From: Myxococcales bacterium
Lineage (GTDB): Bacteria; Myxococcota; Bradymonadia; UBA7976; UBA1532
Reading direction: 5' to 3'
Length of the DNA: 5,146 nucleotides
NCBI GenBank assembly: GCA_020430675.1
Contig: JAGQJJ010000353.1
Location: 1-5,146, forward strand
Shown: piece by piece, positions 1 through 5,146 of the stretch
Layout of the letters: every line of letters starts with the position of its first letter
How positions within the stretch are numbered: position 1 is the stretch's first letter
Made by a program: the position numbers and the translations under genes
Notes under the pieces: generated by a model
Told to the model about the DNA's origin: nothing
Database searches by the model: none
Seen by the model: the letters and a program-made list of their open reading frames with translations, nothing else

Positions 1-1
1 G

Positions 2-139
2 CTCAGCGCTGCGTTTGCCGCCGCCGACGAAGACCCACCCATCGCGCTGCGCCATGTCTTCGCCGCGACGCGTGCGGAGGATCGCAAGCTCAACAAGCTG
101 GTCGACGGGGGCTTGTTCACGACGCCGGAGCCCCGGTGA
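2..139 (+). CDS. C-terminal fragment of a probable AAA+ ATPase (eCIS-associated type)
   Basis: This is the last 45 residues of a protein that begins upstream of the window; the frame is open from base 2 to the TGA at 137-139. What is visible is a small helical segment: LSAAFAAADED, then PIALRHVFAATRAE, then the basic stretch DRKLNKLVD, and a short tail ending PEPR. In AAA+ ATPases of the FtsH/Cdc48-like group, including those encoded in extracellular contractile injection system loci, the C-terminal lid has this arrangement: an alanine-rich helix ending in acidic residues, a 'pI.m.Hll.A.r.E' helix, then a 'y.KLgKL' turn. The match is from memory of the family pattern and covers only the lid; Walker A and B would lie upstream, outside the window. 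If correct, the protein is a cytoplasmic ATPase thought to assist assembly or loading of the particle. Its stop overlaps the next start by one base, so the two genes are probably translationally coupled. Confidence 0.6.
   Translation, partial: LSAAFAAADEDPPIALRHVFAATRAEDRKLNKLVDGGLFTTPEPR
127..130 (+). promoter_or_regulatory. Ribosome binding site deciding the lipoprotein start
   Basis: GGAG lies inside the end of the upstream gene. It is 8 bases before ATG 139 and 5 bases before the in-frame GTG at 136. The 8-base spacing is nearer the usual optimum, which favours ATG 139. Confidence 0.45.
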
Positions 140-1086
140 TGCGCGCCGCCCTCATCGTGGCATGGGCGTTGTCCTTCGTTGCCTGCCGCGAGGTCGCTGT
201 CGAGAATGGTATCGACGAGCTGGCATGCCTGCCGATGCCTTGGGAGACACTGACCAGCGCCACCGATTCGCCGCCGACGATCAACTGCGATTCCGCCATC
301 GATTGTCCGCCGCCGCTGACCTGCCGCAAGGCGGTTGCCACGACGGATCACGAGGACGGGCAAGGCATCTGCGTGCTCGCGACCGATGTCATCAATCCTT
401 CCCTGGCCAGTGACTTCTACGGCGTGAACCGCTTTGGCATCGCGGTCGAGATCAACGAGACCTTTGGTGGCTATCAGCTCGTCTTCTCGTCCCTGCCCAA
501 GCGGGCGGCCTACGTGCAATGCTCGTTGTACTCCTGTCCCATCGACCGCTTCACCTTGTCGAAGGCGCCGGCGCGCTGCCGCGTCAAGGTGGTGCCGCTG
601 AAGCTCGACAGCACCGATACATTGCTCTTGCCCGTGGCCACGCACGACGCGGTCACGGCGTCACCCGTCGCCGAGGTGAAGCTCTGCGGGCGCGATGGCA
701 TCACCCCGCGCGAGGCGGTCGTACCGCCGGTGACCTTTCAGACCTTCTGCCTGGCCTACAGCGAGGTCTCATTGGTCGGGGCGAGCACCATCATCGCGGT
801 GTCCGCTGATGTTCTGGGTGACATCGCGCGCACGGTGCATGTCTCCTCATGCAATGCCGGGGTCAACGAAGGGTCGAGCTGTTCGCTCGAAGACCGTCCC
901 GGGGTGTGCTGGGGTCGAGATTGCTGCACGTCCTGCTGGCGCGATGAAGACTGCGCCGACGTCAACGGTGGCACCTGCCATCTGCCGGTGCCCATCGCGG
1001 ACACCGACGGCGAGACGGTGCCGCCCATCCTGGGTGTCTGCTATGGCGACGGCTGCACCGGGCCCCAGCAAGGGGAAGGGCAATGA
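139..1086 (+). CDS. Cysteine-rich lipoprotein of unknown function
   Basis: A 315-residue exported protein. The N-terminus has one Arg (R2), a hydrophobic stretch (residues 3-15) and then SFVAC, read as a lipobox with Cys16 as the lipidated residue; Phe at -3 is less usual than Leu. It contains 21 cysteines, which implies a disulfide-stabilised protein outside the cytoplasm. Two similar cysteine motifs bracket the protein: C50-x5-C56-x5-C62-x15-C78 and C266-x5-C272-x7-C280-x20-C301, both with Asp just before the second Cys and Gly-(Ile/Val) before the last. Such C-x4-D-C modules are common in myxobacterial-type surface lipoproteins. The middle (about 85-235) looks beta-rich and matches no family I recognise. 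ATG 139 is preferred over GTG 136 because of RBS spacing. The gene overlaps the upstream stop by 1 base and the downstream start by 4, so it is coupled to both. Lipoprotein call fairly sure; function unknown. Confidence 0.8.
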   Translation: MRAALIVAWALSFVACREVAVENGIDELACLPMPWETLTSATDSPPTINCDSAIDCPPPLTCRKAVATTDHEDGQGICVLATDVINPSLASDFYGVNRFGIAVEINETFGGYQLVFSSLPKRAAYVQCSLYSCPIDRFTLSKAPARCRVKVVPLKLDSTDTLLLPVATHDAVTASPVAEVKLCGRDGITPREAVVPPVTFQTFCLAYSEVSLVGASTIIAVSADVLGDIARTVHVSSCNAGVNEGSSCSLEDRPGVCWGRDCCTSCWRDEDCADVNGGTCHLPVPIADTDGETVPPILGVCYGDGCTGPQQGEGQ

Positions 1087-2990
1087 GGGGCGCGCTGCTC
1101 TTCTTGCTTGTGCTCTCGGCGCCAGCGGCCGCCGAAGAGTTCAAGTTGGTGCTCACGCCCGAGCCCGGCCAGGCGCCGCCGGCTCAGGTCTGCCTCGCGT
1201 CGCGCAGCCGGTCGATGCGCGCGGTGCGCGGCGACGCCGATTATCTGCAATCGCTCTCGCAACGCGCGGTGTGTGAGGGCCGAACTTGCGAGGCCAAGGA
1301 CGATGGCCAGACCGGTCGCTGCCGCACGTGCCCCGCCGAGCGCCACCCGGACTGCCGGGCCCTTCTCGATCTGGGCGAGCGCGCGCCGTTTGAGTACACC
1401 GTGGTCTGCGCCCGCGATGACACCGCGCCCCGGGCCGGGGGCACGATCTACATCGCCGTCGAGACCGTCGAAGCCGAAAATCCGCCGGAGTTTCATGGGC
1501 TTGAGGTCAGCGGTGGCCGCGTTCGCTGGAGCCCGGTGGCCGCGATCAGCCGCCCGAGCTATCGGGTGCTGGGCGGTGACTTCGAGTCTTCGCGGCTGAG
1601 CTATCCGCGCGGTGCCACTGAGGAGCCGTGGGCCGAAGTGCCGGTGCGCCGACGCTGCCAATGCGTCGACGCGCGGCTCATCAGCGGCTTTGGCACGCTC
1701 GAAGAAGCGCGGATCGACGGCGCGCCGGTCTGCCATGGCGAGCGCAACAACGAAGGCTTCGTGGCGGTCGAGGTGCCGGCGATCACCGGCGACCGGGTGC
1801 GCGAGCTGACGCTGTCTTCCAAGCTGGCGGTGCTGGGCGCCGCGTGGAGCGATCGTTGGCCGGTGGTGCCGATTCGACCGACGCCCCACCGCTTTGGCTT
1901 CGCATGGCATATGCCCTGCGAGTGGCCCGCCGAGACCTGCCCCACCGCTCAGATTCGCGGCGCCGTGTGCCAGAGCACGCGAACCGATGACACCTGCCAG
2001 TATGCCTGCGATGTGCTGGCCGATGATCCAGTGACGCCGCCGGTCGAGGTCGAGTGGTCGCTTGATGAACCCTATCTGCGCTGGCGCGGCATCGTCGGCG
2101 CCGTCGGCGCGCAGATCGCCGGCGAGGTGCCCGACGAGCAGCGGCTGGTGCGCCTCGATGTCAGCGCGTGGCCGCGCGATGTGCCCGGCGATCGCATCCG
2201 CGGCATCGAGGTGCTCACCCCCGATGGCCGCACCCGCACCATCGAGATCAACGATCGCACCAAGGGGGAAGTGATCATCCCGGTCGCCGGCACCCATTGC
2301 GGCACCATCCTGCGCACCCGCATCATCGGCGAGCGCAGCTACACGCCGGGCTATGCGGGCGTTGAGCGCGGGGCTCGGCTCGAGGCGTCGGCACCCGGCG
2401 CCACGGTCATTCCCTGGGACGCGGTGGTCAGCTTCGGCGGCGGGCTGGCGGTGCTGGCCTACCAGGGCCCACAGGGCGCGGTGCAGAACGCGCCGACCTG
2501 GCTGCTCGAGACCACGATGGGCATCCGCTACCGCCGGCCCGGGGAGCGCTGGTTCGTGCAGGTGCAAGGCGTCGCCAACTACTTCGGGTCGTGGCCCTAT
2601 ACCCCGCTGTCATTGCCCGGCGAGCCGGTGAAGCTGCGGCAGTCGTCCAACGCGGCCTTTTTTGCCGAGGCGCATTTCGGGCTCAGCCAGGTCTTTCGCA
2701 CCACCGCTGGCCATGGCTTCGTCGGCGTGGGCGGCGGCGCGCTGGTGCCGATCGGCGAGGCGGACACCGATCGGCTCGAGTCACGCGCGGGCATCGGCTC
2801 GGTGGTGCTCGGGGTCGAAGTGCCCATGGGTGCCGGGCTCGAAGATTGGCGCTTCGTGCGCATGACGCTGCGGTGGCTGTACGGCGGCGGCACCCGTCAG
2901 TTCACCAGCAACTTCGATGGGCCGCTGACCATCACCCGCGAGCCGGTGCACGCCATCCTGCTCACGACCGCCTTTGCCCTTCGACTCTGA
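1083..2990 (+). CDS. Exported protein with predicted C-terminal outer-membrane beta-barrel
   Basis: A 635-residue protein with a clear signal peptide: Arg2, a Leu/Val core (5-11), then APAAA with likely cleavage after Ala17. Residues about 20-440 hold all 16 cysteines (C37 to C406) and look like successive beta-rich domains; I recognise no family there. Residues about 445-635 contain no cysteine and show eight amphipathic stretches with alternating hydrophobic residues and aromatic edges, near 446-460, 470-484, 488-501, 521-537, 543-556, 567-580, 588-601 and 620-635, separated by short polar or glycine-rich turns. The last stretch runs to the C-terminus (TTAFALRL). This is the pattern of an OmpA/OmpW-sized eight-stranded outer-membrane barrel; the final residue is Leu instead of the commoner Phe. 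The start ATG overlaps the lipoprotein stop (ATGA, 1083-1086) with a purine-rich AAGGGGAAGGG just upstream. A partnership with the lipoprotein is inferred from coupling and shared cysteine richness. Exported protein is secure; the barrel is read by eye. Confidence 0.8.
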   Translation: MRGALLFLLVLSAPAAAEEFKLVLTPEPGQAPPAQVCLASRSRSMRAVRGDADYLQSLSQRAVCEGRTCEAKDDGQTGRCRTCPAERHPDCRALLDLGERAPFEYTVVCARDDTAPRAGGTIYIAVETVEAENPPEFHGLEVSGGRVRWSPVAAISRPSYRVLGGDFESSRLSYPRGATEEPWAEVPVRRRCQCVDARLISGFGTLEEARIDGAPVCHGERNNEGFVAVEVPAITGDRVRELTLSSKLAVLGAAWSDRWPVVPIRPTPHRFGFAWHMPCEWPAETCPTAQIRGAVCQSTRTDDTCQYACDVLADDPVTPPVEVEWSLDEPYLRWRGIVGAVGAQIAGEVPDEQRLVRLDVSAWPRDVPGDRIRGIEVLTPDGRTRTIEINDRTKGEVIIPVAGTHCGTILRTRIIGERSYTPGYAGVERGARLEASAPGATVIPWDAVVSFGGGLAVLAYQGPQGAVQNAPTWLLETTMGIRYRRPGERWFVQVQGVANYFGSWPYTPLSLPGEPVKLRQSSNAAFFAEAHFGLSQVFRTTAGHGFVGVGGGALVPIGEADTDRLESRAGIGSVVLGVEVPMGAGLEDWRFVRMTLRWLYGGGTRQFTSNFDGPLTITREPVHAILLTTAFALRL

Positions 2991-2992
2991 AC

Positions 2993-2999
2993 AGGGGAG
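2993..2999 (+). promoter_or_regulatory. Ribosome binding site for the DUF4157-like gene
   Basis: AGGGGAG sits in the 12-base gap after the barrel gene and 3 bases before ATG 3003. The spacing is somewhat short, but the purine core is strong and it supports ATG 3003 as the start. Confidence 0.6.
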
Positions 3000-3002
3000 C
3001 GC

Positions 3003-4934
3003 ATGCCATCCATCGCCGTCAAAACCGAAGCACCCAAGACCGCGCCCGCGAAGGCATCGCGCGCGCCCGAAGGCGCCTCTCGAAGACCGGCGGGCAATCG
3101 GGCGATCGGCCGGGCCATGGCCGCAGCGGCGGCGGAATGCACGCCCTCGGCGGCCCGGCAGGCGGTGGCGGGGGCCCGCGCGGGGCGCTTCCCGTTCGGC
3201 GATCGCATCGCCGCCGAGACCGGCGGGCGTATCGATCCCCACAAGGTGCCTTCGACGGTGGTCGATGGCATGCCCGGCATGGGCGTCTGCCATGGCGGCC
3301 TGGTGGCTTTGCGCCGCGACGCGCCGATCGAGATCGCGCGCCACGAGCTGGCCCACGCGCTCGGCGGCGGTGAAGCCATCGCGCACCGCGCCCAGCGCGA
3401 TGCCAGCGTATTGCGTGGCCTCAGCGGGCCGCCGGTCGATGGCTGGGCGGTGGGCTTCGAGTTTCAGACCGTTGGCTCGAAGAACCCCAAGGTGTACGTG
3501 CCAAAAGCCGATGGCTGGGAGATCGCGCCGAAGAACACCTGCGGGGCGAACGATCCCATCTATTTGGGGCCGACCTACAAGATCGAGCAGGACCATCATG
3601 ACATCGAAGTCATCATCGAACCGCCGCTGCCCGAGACCCGCGAGGGGCGCAAGCAACTCATCAAGGTGATGGATGATGTGACGGCGCATATGGCGGACAT
3701 CGCCGCTCGCGGAATGGGGGGCCCCGACGAAGATCCCAATTATTACACCAACCTCGACGTGCCCGGCGCCGGGCCGGTGTCGACCCGGGTGCCCACGCGC
3801 AAGCTGGAATCGCTTCGCACCAAGATGCAGGCAGCACAAGCGGCCGCGGCAGCGGACGCGGGCCGTGCCGGGGCGTACGAGACCGCCAGGGCCAAGTTCG
3901 AGGCCGAAGAGGAGCACGTTCGCGGTGCGCGCGCTTACGCCCGGCGGTTGGCGATGAAGTGGGGCGTGCGCACGCAGCAGGATCCGTTCACCGCGCACCC
4001 GCAGGCCACGATGGGCGTGCGCTTCGAGAAGCTGACCACGATGCTTCACGAGCTGTCGCGTCGAGACAAAGACCGCAGCGCCGAGGCCGAGACCATCGGT
4101 TGGGGCGATCACAGCAAGACCACCAAGGCCGCCGGAGGCACCCAAGGCTCGACCGAAGCCGCGCTCAAGGCGGTGAAAAAGGCCCTCGGCGACAAGGCCG
4201 GCGATCCGCAGTACGCGCGACTGCAAAGTCTGCTGTCGCTGGTGGCGCACTATGCTGCCGCCGGGGCGAAGATGCGGGGCAAGCTCTCCTACCTGAAAGA
4301 CGCCGCGCCGCTCATGTCGCGGGTCAGCCTCGTGTCGATGGCAAGGTCGCTCACCGACGAGGAGCGCGCGGAGCTGCGCAGCATGGTCGCCGGCGGCGCC
4401 GATGGGCGGCTTCGGACCGCCTTCCGCGCCGGCTCGGAAGAGGTGCTCGCGCGCAAGACGCTCGCCGGGCGCGTCGCGGGCGCCAGCGAGGCGGCGGTCG
4501 CGGCGCTCAACCCGGTCACGATCCTCAAAGGCCTGGCGCGCGATACGCCGGTCGATCTCATCACCGCCGGCTCGGTGGAGTCACTGCACCGTCTGCACGG
4601 GGATGAGGGCGATGGAGACACCTATCTCTACTCCGGCATGGCCGGCCCGGCTGATATCGGCGAGGGCGAGTTCGGCCCGCGGCCCGAGGCGGGGTTGCTG
4701 CTCGAGTTCCGGCGCATGGGACACGACGTGCCCTATACGCGCTGGAAGGAAGTGGCGCTGGCCATGTTCGACCTGACGGTCTTTGTCAATCAGGGGGCGA
4801 CCATGCGCGACTACGTGCGCAAGGAGAAGGTCTTCAAGGGGCGCTCCGTGGCCACCCCGCCCAAACACATCGCGACCCTGACAAAGATGCACTCGCTCGC
4901 GCGCGCCACGGGCTTGACCCCATACGGACCCTAG
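3003..4934 (+). CDS. DUF4157-like (eCIS core domain) putative zinc metallopeptidase with long unknown C-terminus
   Basis: A 643-residue protein with no signal peptide or membrane segment. Residues 1-60 are a Lys/Ala/Pro/Arg-rich, probably disordered leader. Residues about 62-120 follow the DUF4157 layout in a shortened form: FPFGDRIAAE (63-72), then HELAH at 114-118, the HExxH zinc-binding and catalytic motif, here followed by Ala-Leu-Gly; E124 or H128 could supply a third ligand. Residues about 148-235 contain GFEFQT (151-156) and DIEVIIEPPLPET (200-212), a block I associate with long DUF4157-headed proteins but cannot name. Residues 266-310 are Ala/Arg/Glu-rich and helical, possibly coiled coil. 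From HPQATMGVR (332-340) to the end there is a mainly helical region with an acidic-glycine patch (533-539) and no motif I can assign. DUF4157 proteins are frequent in eCIS loci and are regarded as toxins, effectors or processing peptidases. It starts 12 bases after the barrel gene. Gene certain; DUF4157 relationship likely; substrate unknown. Confidence 0.75.
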   Translation: MPSIAVKTEAPKTAPAKASRAPEGASRRPAGNRAIGRAMAAAAAECTPSAARQAVAGARAGRFPFGDRIAAETGGRIDPHKVPSTVVDGMPGMGVCHGGLVALRRDAPIEIARHELAHALGGGEAIAHRAQRDASVLRGLSGPPVDGWAVGFEFQTVGSKNPKVYVPKADGWEIAPKNTCGANDPIYLGPTYKIEQDHHDIEVIIEPPLPETREGRKQLIKVMDDVTAHMADIAARGMGGPDEDPNYYTNLDVPGAGPVSTRVPTRKLESLRTKMQAAQAAAAADAGRAGAYETARAKFEAEEEHVRGARAYARRLAMKWGVRTQQDPFTAHPQATMGVRFEKLTTMLHELSRRDKDRSAEAETIGWGDHSKTTKAAGGTQGSTEAALKAVKKALGDKAGDPQYARLQSLLSLVAHYAAAGAKMRGKLSYLKDAAPLMSRVSLVSMARSLTDEERAELRSMVAGGADGRLRTAFRAGSEEVLARKTLAGRVAGASEAAVAALNPVTILKGLARDTPVDLITAGSVESLHRLHGDEGDGDTYLYSGMAGPADIGEGEFGPRPEAGLLLEFRRMGHDVPYTRWKEVALAMFDLTVFVNQGATMRDYVRKEKVFKGRSVATPPKHIATLTKMHSLARATGLTPYGP

Positions 4935-4947
4935 CGCGCCCCCAACC

Positions 4948-4955
4948 GGAAAGGA
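4948..4955 (+). promoter_or_regulatory. Ribosome binding site for the caspase-like gene
   Basis: GGAAAGGA lies 7 bases before ATG 4963. An ATG at 4955 overlaps the end of this site but reads only three codons before a TGA, so 4963 is the real start. The 28-base gap (4935-4962) shows no hairpin plus T-run, so transcription probably continues from the upstream gene. Confidence 0.65.
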
Positions 4956-4962
4956 TGTCCCC

Positions 4963-5146
4963 ATGACTTCCGCCACCCCCGTCCGCTTCTTCGCCCTGTT
5001 GGTGGGCATCGATCACTTCCTCGCTCAGCCGCAGCTCGACGGGTGCGTGGCCGACGCCGAGCAGATGCGCGCCTGGTTGATCGACGGGCTCGGGGTTGAG
5101 CCGGACCATATTGTCCTCCTGACAAATGAGGCCGCGACGCGCGAAG
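4963..5146 (+). CDS. Caspase-family (peptidase C14-like) protein, N-terminal fragment
   Basis: The first 61 residues of a protein that runs off the window end. Residues 8-18 (RFFALLVGIDH) match the first beta-strand of caspase/metacaspase folds, typically 'kyALLIGId.Y'. They are followed by LDGCVADAEQMRAWL (25-39), matching the conserved 'L.gc.nDA..m...L' helix, then GVEPDHIVLLTNEAATRE (44-61), matching the second strand and the start of the loop '..d.i..L.d..aTr'. The catalytic His and Cys of C14 peptidases come further downstream and are not in the window, so activity cannot be judged. No signal peptide is seen, so it is probably cytoplasmic. Prokaryotic caspase homologues act as proteases in regulated cell death, defence or signalling and are often fused to other C-terminal domains. 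It lies 28 bases after the DUF4157-like gene on the same strand, probably in the same operon. The family is fairly secure; the role here is inferred from neighbours. Confidence 0.8.
   Translation, partial: MTSATPVRFFALLVGIDHFLAQPQLDGCVADAEQMRAWLIDGLGVEPDHIVLLTNEAATRE

Noticed and set aside
15..413. Open frame on the + strand (132 codons) at the window start
   Set aside because: It overlaps the ATPase-like tail and the lipoprotein signal peptide in another frame; the composition is Arg/Ser-rich without structure.
1041..2567. Long open frame on the - strand (508 codons) opposite the lipoprotein end and the barrel gene
   Set aside because: It is antisense to a gene with a signal peptide and coupled start. 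Its translation is rich in Ala/Arg/His/Gly with no domain pattern, typical of the reverse frame of high-GC coding DNA.
2186..3212. Two GGCGATCGCAT occurrences (near 2187 and 3199), resembling a HIP1-type palindrome
   Set aside because: Only two copies, both within coding sequence and explained by frequent Gly-Asp-Arg codons in GC-rich DNA; no evidence of an iterated element.
2591..3373. Open frame on the + strand (260 codons) overlapping two genes
   Set aside because: It is out of frame with both the barrel gene and the DUF4157-like gene, very Arg-rich, and lacks an RBS.
2781..4250. Long open frame on the - strand (489 codons) across the barrel end and DUF4157-like gene
   Set aside because: It lies opposite an intact HELAH-containing gene, crosses the 2991-3002 gene boundary, and has low-complexity composition expected of a shadow frame.
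4935..4962. Possible terminator or promoter in the largest intergenic gap
   Set aside because: The 28 bases contain no inverted repeat followed by a T-run and no recognisable -35/-10 pair; only the ribosome binding site is supported.

Overview
The window is GC-rich and densely coding, with every supportable gene on the + strand. It looks like a fragment of one operon from a diderm, high-GC bacterium. I favour Myxococcota/Bradymonadota-type (former Deltaproteobacteria): there is a cysteine-rich lipoprotein with C-x4-D-C motifs, a predicted outer-membrane beta-barrel protein, and an eCIS-type ATPase/DUF4157/caspase gene set. The taxon is inferred from style, not from a marker gene.

Layout: (1) 2-139, the last 45 residues of a protein whose tail resembles the C-terminal helical lid of AAA+ ATPases found in extracellular contractile injection system (eCIS) loci. 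(2) 139-1086, a 315-aa cysteine-rich lipoprotein, overlapping the previous stop by one base. (3) 1083-2990, a 635-aa exported protein with a cysteine-rich N-terminal region and a C-terminal region that reads as an eight-stranded outer-membrane beta-barrel, overlapping gene 2 by four bases (ATGA). (4) 3003-4934, a 643-aa leaderless protein with an HELAH zinc-metallopeptidase motif in a DUF4157-like context, followed by a long C-terminal region I cannot name. (5) 4963 to the window end, the N-terminus of a caspase-family (peptidase C14-like) protein. Gaps between genes are -1, -4, 12 and 28 bases. No promoter, terminator, RNA gene, mobile element, CRISPR array or notable repeat was found, and no non-coding stretch exceeds 28 bases.

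How they may work together: AAA+ ATPase, DUF4157-type metallopeptidase and caspase-like genes are known companions of eCIS particle loci, so this window may be the accessory/effector end of such a locus. The unusual part is the translationally coupled lipoprotein plus outer-membrane-barrel pair placed between ATPase and effector genes. It could be an envelope docking or exit module for the particle, but this is inference: no structural eCIS gene (sheath, tube, baseplate) lies inside the window.
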